Below, one piece after another: positions 51,447-59,594 of a DNA stretch of 64,000 bases. The notes beneath the pieces were generated by a model, which saw only the letters and a list, made by a program, of their open reading frames with translations, did not search any database and was not told the origin of the DNA. The position numbers and the translations under genes are program-made. Numbering within the stretch: the first letter of the stretch is position 1; every line of letters begins with the position of its first letter. The stretch comes from Flavonifractor sp. An10 (GTDB taxonomy: Bacteria; Bacillota; Clostridia; Oscillospirales; Oscillospiraceae), in contig NZ_NFMB01000010.1 of the NCBI RefSeq assembly GCF_002161215.1, forward strand, positions 62,001 through 126,000, in the 5' to 3' direction.

Positions 51447-52337
51447 ATGAAGGCAAACGTGTATTTTACCAGAGAGATCACCCCGGAAAAGGTCGTTGAG
51501 CTGTACCGCGCCCTGGGGGTGGAGCTGCCCGGAAAGGTGGCTGTAAAGGTTCACTCCGGGGAGAAGGGGAACCAGAACTTCCTCCGCCCGGAGTTCTGGC
51601 GGCCCATGGTGGAGGCGGTTCACGGCACCGTCGTGGAGTGCAACACCGCTTACGGGGATGCCGCCGGCGGCGTCCGGGATCACACGGAGAGCCACCGCAG
51701 GCTCCTGGAGGAGCACGGCTGGACGAAGTATTTCGGCGTGGATCTGATGGACGCCGAGGGGCCGGACGTGGTGTGGCCCATCCCCGGCGGGAAAATCCTG
51801 AAGGAGGATCACCTGGGCAGGAACATCGAAAACTACGACTCCATGCTGGTGCTGGCCCACTTCAAGGGCCACCCCGCCGGCGGCTACGGCGGGGCCCTGA
51901 AACAGCTGTCCATCGGCTGTGCCAGCGCCGGGGGCAAGGCCCTGATCCACTCCGCCGGCAAGACGGACGACCGGTTCAAGACCTGGGAGGAGCACGCCGA
52001 CAGCGCGGCGTTCCCCGAGGCCATGGCCGACGCCGCCATGTGCGTGGCCGAGCACTTCAAAGGGCGCATCGCCTGCATCAACGTGATGAAGAACCTGTCG
52101 GTGGACTGCGACTGCTGTGAGGTGGCGGAGGATCCCTGCATGAAGGACATCGGCATCCTGGCCTCTCTGGATCCGGTGGCCATCGACCAGGCCTGCATCG
52201 ACCTGGTGGTGAACTCCGACGCCCCCGGCAGGGAGCACTTTATGGAGCGGGTAAACAGCCGCAACGGCATACACACCATTGAGGCGGCCGCCGAGCTGGG
52301 CTTCGGCACCCGGGAATATGAGCTGATTGAGCTGTAA
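51447..52337 (+). CDS. DUF362-family protein
   Basis: 296 residues from MKANVYFTRE with AAGGAGA upstream. DUF362 pattern: GKVAVKVHSGEKGNQNFL, VVECNTAYG, VLAHFKGHPAGGYGGALKQLSIG, and ASLDPVAIDQACIDLV. A cysteine cluster (CDCCEVAEDPC) near residue 220 could hold an iron-sulfur centre. The family's function is poorly known; it often sits with ferredoxin-like redox genes. First gene of the TetR-controlled redox operon. Confidence 0.87.
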   Translation: MKANVYFTREITPEKVVELYRALGVELPGKVAVKVHSGEKGNQNFLRPEFWRPMVEAVHGTVVECNTAYGDAAGGVRDHTESHRRLLEEHGWTKYFGVDLMDAEGPDVVWPIPGGKILKEDHLGRNIENYDSMLVLAHFKGHPAGGYGGALKQLSIGCASAGGKALIHSAGKTDDRFKTWEEHADSAAFPEAMADAAMCVAEHFKGRIACINVMKNLSVDCDCCEVAEDPCMKDIGILASLDPVAIDQACIDLVVNSDAPGREHFMERVNSRNGIHTIEAAAELGFGTREYELIEL

Positions 52338-52364
52338 AATCGGATTGGAATGGAGGAAAACGTG

Positions 52365-52832
52365 ATGAGCAAAACATTGGTGGCCTATTTTTCCGCCAGC
52401 GGCGTGACCGCCCGGGCGGCCAAGGAGATCGCGGACGCCGTGGGGGCGGATTTGTATGAGATCCGCCCGGCGGAGCCCTATTCCCAGGCCGATCTGAACT
52501 GGATGGACAAGAAGAGCCGCAGCACCGTCGAGATGAACGACCCCGCCTGCCGCCCCGCCATTGCCGGCGCGGTGGAGCACATGGAGCAGTATGACACGGT
52601 GTTCGTGGGCTTCCCCGTCTGGTGGTATGTGGAGCCCCGGATCGTGGACACCTTCCTGGAGAGCTATGACTTTTCCGGCAAGACCCTCATCCCCTTTGCC
52701 ACCTCCGGCGGCAGCGGCATCAGCAAGGCGGAGAAGAGCCTGGAGGCCCACTGCCCCAAGGCCGACTGGAAGCGGGGCGGGCTGGTGAACCGCGGCGCGG
52801 CGGCCTGGGCCAAGTCCGCTCTGGGAATGTGA
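52365..52832 (+). CDS. Flavodoxin
   Basis: 155 residues from [19 protein letters not shown], where YFSASGVT is the FMN phosphate-binding loop. [18 protein letters not shown] supplies the aromatic side of the flavin site, and [14 protein letters not shown] is the second loop. The start at 52365 is supported by GGAGG 8 bases upstream. Electron carrier, likely serving the reductases in the same operon. Confidence 0.9.
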   Translation: MSKTLVAYFSASGVTARAAKEIADAVGADLYEIRPAEPYSQADLNWMDKKSRSTVEMNDPACRPAIAGAVEHMEQYDTVFVGFPVWWYVEPRIVDTFLESYDFSGKTLIPFATSGGSGISKAEKSLEAHCPKADWKRGGLVNRGAAAWAKSALGM

Positions 52833-52839
52833 GGCGGCC

Positions 52840-53469
52840 ATGCCCAAGGGATCGGAAGAGCTGACCCACGCCAGGAAGGAGGAAATCATCGACGCCTGCG
52901 CGGCGTTGTATGAGACCATGGGCTTCCGGGACATCACCATCCGGGACATCGGGGCCAAGACCTCCTTCACCCGCACCTCCATCTACAACTACTTCCAGAC
53001 CAAGGAGGAGATCTTCCTGGCCCTGCTCCAGCGGGAGCACGAGGCCTGGATCGCCGATCTGGAGGAGCTGGCCCGGCAGGGCGGGGCCCTGTCCGTGGAG
53101 GAATTTGCAGACCGGATGGCCCGCATGCTGGAAAAGCGGAAGTGTATGCTGAAGCTGATGTGCATGAACCTCTATGACATGGAGGGAAACAGCCGGCTGG
53201 AGAACCTGGTGGCCTTCAAGCTGGCATACGCCGGCGCGCTGCGGGCGGTCACCCGCTGCCTGGAGAAGGCCTTTCCCAGCCTGACCGCGGATGAAATCCA
53301 GACCTTCCTCTACGCCTTTTTCCCCTTCCTGTTCGGCGTCTACCCCTACACCTCCCACACGGAGAAACAGCTGGCGGCCATGGAGGCGGCCCACGTGGAG
53401 TACATCCAAACCTCCATCTACGAGCTGACAAAGTCCTTTGTGGGCAATCTTTTGCGGGCCTTTGTGTAA
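52840..53469 (+). CDS. TetR/AcrR-family transcriptional regulator
   Basis: 209 residues. N-terminal HTH: KEEIIDACAALYETMGFRDITIRDIGAKTSFTRTSIYNYFQTKEEIF. The C-terminal ligand domain is not assigned. It lies 7 bases after the flavodoxin gene and probably represses this operon through the two TGACAC dyads at 51337-51386. Confidence 0.93.
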   Translation: MPKGSEELTHARKEEIIDACAALYETMGFRDITIRDIGAKTSFTRTSIYNYFQTKEEIFLALLQREHEAWIADLEELARQGGALSVEEFADRMARMLEKRKCMLKLMCMNLYDMEGNSRLENLVAFKLAYAGALRAVTRCLEKAFPSLTADEIQTFLYAFFPFLFGVYPYTSHTEKQLAAMEAAHVEYIQTSIYELTKSFVGNLLRAFV

Positions 53470-53502
53470 GGGGCCCCCGGCGAGTGCAAGGAGGCAGTTC
53501 AA

Positions 53503-54045
53503 ATGAAGATTCTTGTTTTGGAGGGCAGCCCCAACCGGCACGGCTCCTCCAATTTCCTGGCGGAGGAATTCATCCGCGGCGCCAAGGAGGCCGGCCATGC
53601 GGTGGAGGTCATCGACGCGGCCCACGCCGACCTGCACCCCTGTACCGGATGCGTCCGCTGCGGGTATGAGGGCCCCTGCGTCCAGAAGGACGACATGGAG
53701 CAGTTCCGCAGACAGATCCTGGACGCGGACATGCTGGTATTTGTGACCCCCCTGTACTACTACGGGATGTCCGCCCAGCTGAAAATCCTGGTGGACCGGT
53801 TCTGCGCCATCAACAGCAGCATCACCCGGAAGCACATGAAGTCCGCCCTGCTCTCCGCCGCCTGGAACGCGGACGGCTGGACTTTCGAGGCCCTGGAGGC
53901 CCACTACCGCACCCTGGTGCGCTACCTGGATCTGGACGACCAGGGCATGGTGCTGGGCAAGGGCTGCGGAACCCTGCCCATGACAAAGCACACCCGCTAC
54001 CCCGGAGAGGCCTATGAGCTGGGCCGGAGTCTAGAGCCTGTTTGA
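53503..54045 (+). CDS. NADPH-dependent FMN reductase / iron-sulfur flavoprotein-like
   Basis: 180 residues. Flavodoxin-like fold: VLEGSPNRHGSSNFLAEEF (FMN phosphate loop), then HPCTGCVRCGYEGPCVQKDD, the cysteine-rich loop of iron-sulfur flavoproteins, then VTPLYYYGMSAQLKILVDR. The coding end runs into the terminal repeat of the element at 54035-54197, which supplies the last residues and stop; the natural end may have been a few residues different. Confidence 0.9.
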   Translation: MKILVLEGSPNRHGSSNFLAEEFIRGAKEAGHAVEVIDAAHADLHPCTGCVRCGYEGPCVQKDDMEQFRRQILDADMLVFVTPLYYYGMSAQLKILVDRFCAINSSITRKHMKSALLSAAWNADGWTFEALEAHYRTLVRYLDLDDQGMVLGKGCGTLPMTKHTRYPGEAYELGRSLEPV

Positions 54046-54197
54046 AACATGTCAACATGCCCAATCGGCGGATCTTTCGTCCCCTGGACGGCACAATTTT
54101 TTCTTGAAATCCGCCAGGATTCCTGCGAAAAAATTGCTTGCCAGCGGCCCCAAATCCCTCGCCGCTGGGCACATCGCCAATTTTCAAACAAGTCCTA
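54035..54197. mobile_element. MITE-like element, about 160 bp
   Basis: Imperfect terminal inverted repeats: GAGCCTGTTTGAAAC (left) and TTTTCAAACAAGTCCT (right, complement AGGACTTGTTTGAAAA), continuing inward as ATGCCCAATCGGCG against the complement of CGCCGCTGGGCACAT. There is no coding capacity. It interrupts the operon between the flavoprotein and the truncated dehydrogenase. Confidence 0.65.
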
Positions 54198-54231
54198 AAA
54201 TAATCTGCAGAATAAGGAGAATCGTAATCGG

Positions 54232-54759
54232 ATGGAACGGAGAAGGATGAAGGCCGCTGTCCTGACCGGCCCACAGGCCATCGAGGTCAAGGAGGTGCCG
54301 GTGCCCGTCCTGAAGCCCGGTGAGATCGAGATCAAGGTGTCCGCCTGCGGCGTGTGCGGCAGCGACGTGCACATGTGGAAAGCCGGCAGTGGCAGGGTGC
54401 TCCAGGAGGCCTCCCACGGCGGCTTTGACATCGCCTTCGAGGCGGTGGGTGCGTCCTCTGCTCTGGCCGCCTGCGTGGACGGGGTGCGCCCCGGCGGAAA
54501 GATTGTGATGATCGGCAACTCCATCGACCCGGAGATTCCCTTTGCCATGAACCGGGCGGTGCTCCAGGAGATGACCCTCATCGGCAGCGTCTCCTGCACC
54601 CGCAAGGAGTTTGAGGAGACCATCGACCTCATCGCCGGCGGCATGATCGACCCGGAGAAGTATGTGACCGAGGTGCTCCCCCTGGAGGGGCTTCAGCACG
54701 CCCTGGAGCGGCAGATTGACCCCAACGACCCCATGGTCAAGTTTGTGGTCAAGCCCTGA
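54232..54759 (+). pseudogene. Internally deleted zinc-type alcohol dehydrogenase (MDR)
   Basis: 175 residues against about 345 for the family. The N-terminal 50 residues match (MKAAVLTGPQAIEVKEVPVP, then SACGVCGSDVHMW), then the frame jumps directly to the later part (FDIAFEAVGASSALAACVDG, then VLPLEGLQHALE). Missing are the second and third catalytic zinc ligands, the structural zinc site and the Rossmann GxGxxG. The deletion is in frame, so a protein may be made but should not be an active dehydrogenase. The conventional MKAAV start is at 54247. Confidence 0.8.
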
Positions 54760-54788
54760 TGAATCGAACCTGATCAGGAGGAACGCAG

Positions 54789-55883
54789 ATGGAATACAGA
54801 ATTCACCCCAAGACCGGGGACAAAATCGGCGTCATCGGCATCGGCACCGGCCCCATCTTTGACACCACGGAGCGGGAGGCGGCCGCCGCCCTGAACTATG
54901 CCTATGAGCACGGGGTCAACTACCTGGACTTCGCCACCGCCGGGGCCAAGACCTTCCCCTATGTGGGTGCGGCCCTGGGCTCCGTGCGCAGGGAGCTGTT
55001 CTATCAGATCCACTTTGGCGCCAACTATGAGAGCGGCGAGTACGGCTGGACTACGGATTTGGACACCGTCAAGCGCCAGGTGGACTGGCAGCTGAAGGAG
55101 CTGAAAACCGACTACATCGACTTCGGCATGATCCACTGCCTGGACGAGGAGCGGGACTGGAAGGCATACCAGAAAAACGGCGTACTGGACTGCCTGCTGG
55201 AGATGAAGCAGTCCGGCGTGGTGCGGCACATCGGCCTGAGCTCCCACACGCCGGAGCTGATCCAGAAAATTCTGGACACCGGCCTGGTGGAGCAGCTGAT
55301 GTTCTCCATCAACCCCGCCTACGACTACCAGCACGGGGAGTTTGCCATCGGCAGCGCGTCGGAGCGGATGAAGCTCTACCAGCGCTGCGAGGCGGAGGGG
55401 ATCGGGATTTCTGTGATGAAGCCCTACTCCGCCGGACAGCTGCTCAACGACAAGACCTCCCCCTTCGGCAGGGCCCTCACCAAGGTACAGTGTCTCCAGT
55501 ACGCTCTGGATAAGCCGGGGGTGCTGACAGTGCTGCCCGGCATCCGGAACCTGGAGGACATGAAGGAGGCGCTCTCCTGGCTGGACGCCTCCCCGGAGGA
55601 GCGGGACTACTCCGTCCTAGGGACGTTCACCCCCAAGGACGTCACGGGCACCTGCGTGTACTGCAACCACTGCGCCCCCTGTCCCGCCGGGCTGAACATC
55701 GGCCTTATCAACAAGTATTACGACCTGGCCAAGATCGGCGACGCCATGGCGGCGGATCACTATGCCAAGCTGGAAAAGCACGCCTCCGACTGCGTCTCCT
55801 GCGGCCACTGCGACCGCCGCTGCCCCTTCCACGTGGCCCAGTCGAACCGGATGAAGACCATCGCGGAATACTTTGGGCGGTAA
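54789..55883 (+). CDS. Aldo/keto reductase with C-terminal [4Fe-4S] domain
   Basis: 364 residues. AKR barrel (about 1-270): GIGTGPIF, NYLDFATAG, KTDYIDFGMIHCLDE, VVRHIGLSSH and the NADPH tail. The C-terminal about 80 residues carry two cysteine sets, CVYCNHCAPC and CVSCGHCDRRCPF, giving two clusters of the ferredoxin type. AKRs of this build reduce small carbonyls or flavin-linked substrates using electrons routed through the clusters. Last gene of the redox operon. Confidence 0.9.
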   Translation: MEYRIHPKTGDKIGVIGIGTGPIFDTTEREAAAALNYAYEHGVNYLDFATAGAKTFPYVGAALGSVRRELFYQIHFGANYESGEYGWTTDLDTVKRQVDWQLKELKTDYIDFGMIHCLDEERDWKAYQKNGVLDCLLEMKQSGVVRHIGLSSHTPELIQKILDTGLVEQLMFSINPAYDYQHGEFAIGSASERMKLYQRCEAEGIGISVMKPYSAGQLLNDKTSPFGRALTKVQCLQYALDKPGVLTVLPGIRNLEDMKEALSWLDASPEERDYSVLGTFTPKDVTGTCVYCNHCAPCPAGLNIGLINKYYDLAKIGDAMAADHYAKLEKHASDCVSCGHCDRRCPFHVAQSNRMKTIAEYFGR

Positions 55884-55982
55884 GCGGGTACAGGGGCCGC
55901 CGCGCGGCATCCCCGGCCGCGGCGAGGGATAGCCTCCGCCTGACCCGGCCACCGGGGGAAGAAAAGATCGGAAAATCCCGGG

Positions 55983-56140
55983 TTGACAAGGGGCGGAGCC
56001 TCTGCTATACTGAACACCACTGAACCGCAGAAGCGGTCTTGGAGAGGCCGAAGCCTTTTTTCACGCAATCCCCCGGCGCAGCAGAACCGGTGAATGGAAG
56101 TTCACCATGTGCACAAGAGGTGCACATGGTGAACTTTTTT
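55983..56140 (+). promoter_or_regulatory. Promoter and attenuator-type leader of the metal transporter/NPN cluster
   Basis: TTGACA (55983-55988), 17-bp spacer, TATACT (56006-56011). The leader (start near 56018) ends in a perfect 15-bp terminator stem GTTCACCATGTGCAC (56100-56114) / GTGCACATGGTGAAC (56120-56134) followed by TTTTTT (56135-56140). Just upstream GGTGAA (56089-56094) can pair with TTCACC (56101-56106), which is part of the terminator's 5' arm, so the two structures exclude each other. The aptamer or protein that decides between them is not identified; I could not match it to a known riboswitch. Confidence 0.75.
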
Positions 56141-56169
56141 GCGTCCCGGGGCAAAAAGGAGACACGGAT

Positions 56170-57777
56170 ATGAAGCACATCGGAAAAAAGGCGGTCAGCC
56201 TGACCCTGGCCGGGGCCCTGAGCCTGGGCCTGCTGGCGGGCTGCGGCGGCACAGAGCAGACAGGCGGAAGCGGGATCCCGTCGGGGTCGGAGAGCCCCGC
56301 CGCCGCATCAGAGTATCGGGTGGACACCCTCCGCCTGGAGGGGGGCACCGACTACGGCGCGCCCAACCCCTTCCTCCACAACTCCCGGGGCCCGGGCACG
56401 GCCAAGATGCGCCTGGTGTACGGCAGCCTGCTGGAGAAGGATGAGGAGGGGGACGTGCCCTGGCTGGCGGAAAGCTGGTCCATGGACGGCAATGACTACA
56501 CCTTCACCCTCTTTGAGAACGCCCGGTTCCAGGACGGGGAGCCCCTCACCACCGCCGACGTGGCCTTCACCCTGGACTACTATCAGGAGCACCCCCCGGT
56601 GACCAACCCCCTGGGGGCCGGCGAGGGCTGGATTGTGGATCACTACACCGTGGTGGACGGGCAGACCATCACCATCACCGTGAAGGAGGCCGACGCCGAC
56701 ACCCTGTCCAATCTGGGTTCCTTCGTAATTCTCCCAAAGCACATCTGGGAGAACGTGGACGACCCCTACACCTACACCGGCGACGGCTATCTGACGGGCA
56801 GCGGGGCCTATTCCTGCACCGCCTACGACGGGGCTGCCGGCAGCTATGAGTTCACCGCCTTCGACGGCTGGTGCAACGGCACTCAGGGGGCGGAGAAGAT
56901 CCAGTTCGTGCCGGTGAGCGACGCCCTGCTGGCCTTTGAGAACGGGGAGATCCACATCACCGACCTGCCCGCCGACCTGATGGACACCTACCTCAGCGAC
57001 CCGACCATCGGCGTGGTGGAGAAGGCCAACGACTTCGGCTACAAGCTGCTCATCAACTACGAGGCCTGCCCCGACTTCCTGGAGCTGCCCCTGCGGCAGG
57101 CGGTGTACGCCGCCATTGACCGGCAGAGCGTGGTGGACAGCGTGTTCCGGGGCGCGGGCACGGTGGGCAGCGCCGGGTACGTCCCCCAGGGCAGCCTGTA
57201 CTACAACGAGGACGTGGTGCAGTACGACTACGACCCGGAGGCGGCCCGGGCCGCCCTGGAGGGCCGGGGCCTCTCGATCACCCTCCTGTGCTCCGACGGC
57301 GCCGACGACCTGGCCATCGCGGAGCTCATCCGCAACGGCCTCACCGCCGCGGGCGTGGAGGTGACGGTGGAGTCCCACGACTCCGCCACCCGGGATCAGA
57401 TGGTCAACGACGGCAGTTACCAGTTCGCCCTGGTGGGCAACGGCGGCTGGGGCAACAATCCCCCCACCTATATGCGCACCCTGTTCTCCGACACCGCCAA
57501 GTTCACCGGCACCAGCCCCATCTATATGGGGGCCATCGGCTACTCCAACCCGGAGATGACCGCCCTGGCGGAGGCCCAGGCCGCGGAGACCGACTTCGAC
57601 GCGCGGGTGGAGCTGTTCCGGGAGCTGGAGCTGCTGGTGAGCCAGGAGATCCCCATCTTCGTCATCGCCAACCAGTCCACCTACTCCATGTACCGCACCG
57701 ACTACTACGACGGCTGGATGAAGACCTACGCCTACCAGCAGGCGGAGCAGAACCGCCTGTCCTACATGGCGCGCTGA
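56170..57777 (+). CDS. ABC transporter substrate-binding lipoprotein, Nik/Opp type
   Basis: 535 residues from MKHIGKKAVS with AAAAAGGAGA upstream. Lipobox LAGC (Cys20), Ser/Gly linker, SBP_bac_5 domain: SLLEKDEEGDVPWLAESWSMDG, FQDGEPLTTADVAFTLDYY, LLINYEACPDFLELPLRQAVYAAIDRQ. The family includes nickel (NikA) and oligopeptide binders. Location upstream of LarE/LarB/LarC, which insert nickel, makes nickel or a nickel chelate the likely cargo; sequence alone does not prove it. Confidence 0.9.
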   Translation: MKHIGKKAVSLTLAGALSLGLLAGCGGTEQTGGSGIPSGSESPAAASEYRVDTLRLEGGTDYGAPNPFLHNSRGPGTAKMRLVYGSLLEKDEEGDVPWLAESWSMDGNDYTFTLFENARFQDGEPLTTADVAFTLDYYQEHPPVTNPLGAGEGWIVDHYTVVDGQTITITVKEADADTLSNLGSFVILPKHIWENVDDPYTYTGDGYLTGSGAYSCTAYDGAAGSYEFTAFDGWCNGTQGAEKIQFVPVSDALLAFENGEIHITDLPADLMDTYLSDPTIGVVEKANDFGYKLLINYEACPDFLELPLRQAVYAAIDRQSVVDSVFRGAGTVGSAGYVPQGSLYYNEDVVQYDYDPEAARAALEGRGLSITLLCSDGADDLAIAELIRNGLTAAGVEVTVESHDSATRDQMVNDGSYQFALVGNGGWGNNPPTYMRTLFSDTAKFTGTSPIYMGAIGYSNPEMTALAEAQAAETDFDARVELFRELELLVSQEIPIFVIANQSTYSMYRTDYYDGWMKTYAYQQAEQNRLSYMAR

Positions 57778-57804
57778 GTCATCCCCGGCCGGGGAAGGGG
57801 TTCC

Positions 57805-58773
57805 ATGAGAAGAAAACTGCTGATGCTGTTGGGGGCCTTCCTGGTGATCTATCTGATCAATTTCACCATACCCCGCCTCATGCCCGGGGATCCCTTCGAC
57901 TACGTATCCTCCGCCGCCGGGGACGACGGCAGCGTGGCCTACTCGGAGGAGCAGAAGGAGCAGCTGCGGGCCTACTACGGCCTGGACAAGCCCTTCTGGG
58001 AACAGCTCGGGGACACCCTGTGGAGCAACCTCCGCGGGGACTTCGGCCAGAGCATCCACTACCGCCGGCCGGTGGGGGAGGTGCTGCTGGAGCGCCTGCC
58101 CTGGAGCCTGTGGATCCTGGGGGCCTCCCTGGCCCTGAGCCTGGTGATCGGGGTGGGCCTGGCCCTGTGGTGCGTGCGGCGACGCTGGGCCGACCGGGTG
58201 CTCTACCCCGTCCTCTCCGCCCTGGCGGAGGTGCCCCCCTTCCTTACCGGCGTGCTGCTGCTCTTCCTGGTGGCCGCCCGGGTGGCGTGGATCCCCCTGT
58301 CGGGGGCCTATACCGCCTTCGCCGAGTACGGCAGTCTCTGGGCCCGGCTGGGGGACATCCTGCTCCACAGCCTCATGCCCGTGGCCGCCCTCACCCTGGT
58401 CACCGTCCCCCGGTTTTTCTTCACCGCCCGGGCCAGCTTTCTCTCCATTCTGGAAAAGCCCTATCTGACCCACGCCCGGGCCAAGGGCCTGAGGGAGGGC
58501 CGCATCCGCACCCGCTACATCCTGCGCAACGCCGCCACCCCCATCGTGGCCCGGCTCTTTCTCAGCGTGGGCGGCGCGGTGGGGGGCACCATCCTGGTGG
58601 AGAACGTGTTCGCCTACCCCGGCCTGGGCACCGTATTGCGGGAGGCGGTGCAGTACCGGGACTACCCCATGCTCCAGGGGGTGTTCCTCCTGTCCGCCGT
58701 GCTGGTGCTGGTGAGCCTGGCGGCGGCGGATCTGGTCAACCGCCGTCTGGACGGAGAGGAGGATGGGCTGTGA
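57805..58773 (+). CDS. ABC transporter permease (NikB/OppB type)
   Basis: 322 residues, with GGAAGGGG upstream. Membrane start MRRKLLMLLGAFLVIYLINF, PRLMPGDPFDYV, six helices and coupling loop HARAKGLREGRIRTRYILRNA; C-terminal NVFAYPGLGTVLREAVQYRDYP. Its stop overlaps the next start by 4 bases. Confidence 0.92.
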   Translation: MRRKLLMLLGAFLVIYLINFTIPRLMPGDPFDYVSSAAGDDGSVAYSEEQKEQLRAYYGLDKPFWEQLGDTLWSNLRGDFGQSIHYRRPVGEVLLERLPWSLWILGASLALSLVIGVGLALWCVRRRWADRVLYPVLSALAEVPPFLTGVLLLFLVAARVAWIPLSGAYTAFAEYGSLWARLGDILLHSLMPVAALTLVTVPRFFFTARASFLSILEKPYLTHARAKGLREGRIRTRYILRNAATPIVARLFLSVGGAVGGTILVENVFAYPGLGTVLREAVQYRDYPMLQGVFLLSAVLVLVSLAAADLVNRRLDGEEDGL

Positions 58774-59594
58774 AACGGAAATCCTGGCTGCTCCCCCTGG
58801 TGCTGCTGGGCCTGCTCACTCTGTTCTTCCTGTGGGGCCTCACCGGCTACCCCCACCCGGCCCAGCTGCCCTCCGGGGACTCCCTGGAGGCCCCCTCCGC
58901 CACCCACTGGCTGGGCACCGACAACCTGGGGGTGGACATCTATGCCCAGCTCTCCGCCGGCTACTTCCGCAGCATGGGCATCGGCCTGGCCGCCGCCGCC
59001 TTCACCTTTCTGGTGGGGGGCGTGCTGGGGGTGCTGGCCGGGTTTGCGGGGGGCTGGGTGGATCTGGCCGTCTCCTTTCTGATCCAGGTGCTGCTGTCCA
59101 TCCCCCAGCTGCCCGTCATGATCGTCATCGGGGCCTTCCTGGGCCAGAGCACCTGGAACATCATCTGGATCATCGCCCTGTTCTCCTGGGCCCCCATCGC
59201 CAAGCAGCTGCGGGCCAAGACCATCTCGGTGCGCCGCCGGGACTATGTGCAGCTGGCCCGGCTCTACGGCGGCGGGCCCTGGTACCTCATCCGCACCCAC
59301 ATCGGCCACGAGCTCTGGCCCCTGCTCACCATCAACTCCCTGGCGGTGGTGGGGAGGGCCATCCTCCAGGAGTCGTCCCTGGCCTTCCTGGGCCTGTCCG
59401 ATCCCCTGGCCCGGTCCTGGGGCATGATGATCGCCCGGGCCGTGGACTTCCCCGGCATCTACCGCACCCAGTTCTGGAAGTGGTGGATTCTGGCCCCGGT
59501 GGGGGCCCTGCTCCTGTCCACCCTGCTGCTGCGGCTGCTGGTGGCCGGGCTGGAACAGCAAGAGAGGAGGCGTCACCCATGCTCCTGGAAGTAA
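58770..59594 (+). CDS. ABC transporter permease (NikC/OppC type)
   Basis: 274 residues from a GTG start with GAGGAGG upstream. Features: WLGTDNLGVDIYAQL (OppC-type entry motif), LVGGVLGVLAGFAGG, coupling loop RDYVQLARLYGGGPWYLIRTHIGHE, and SLAFLGLSDPLARSWGMM near the C terminus. The coupling loop has GGGP instead of the usual G-A-S/D. Confidence 0.92.
   Translation: MKRKSWLLPLVLLGLLTLFFLWGLTGYPHPAQLPSGDSLEAPSATHWLGTDNLGVDIYAQLSAGYFRSMGIGLAAAAFTFLVGGVLGVLAGFAGGWVDLAVSFLIQVLLSIPQLPVMIVIGAFLGQSTWNIIWIIALFSWAPIAKQLRAKTISVRRRDYVQLARLYGGGPWYLIRTHIGHELWPLLTINSLAVVGRAILQESSLAFLGLSDPLARSWGMMIARAVDFPGIYRTQFWKWWILAPVGALLLSTLLLRLLVAGLEQQERRRHPCSWK

Noticed and set aside
56018-56140. Cobalamin, NiCo (czcD) or Moco riboswitch in the transporter leader
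   Set aside because: I looked for the cobalamin B12 box, the NiCo four-way junction repeats and the Moco core and found none; only the terminator and antiterminator are certain.
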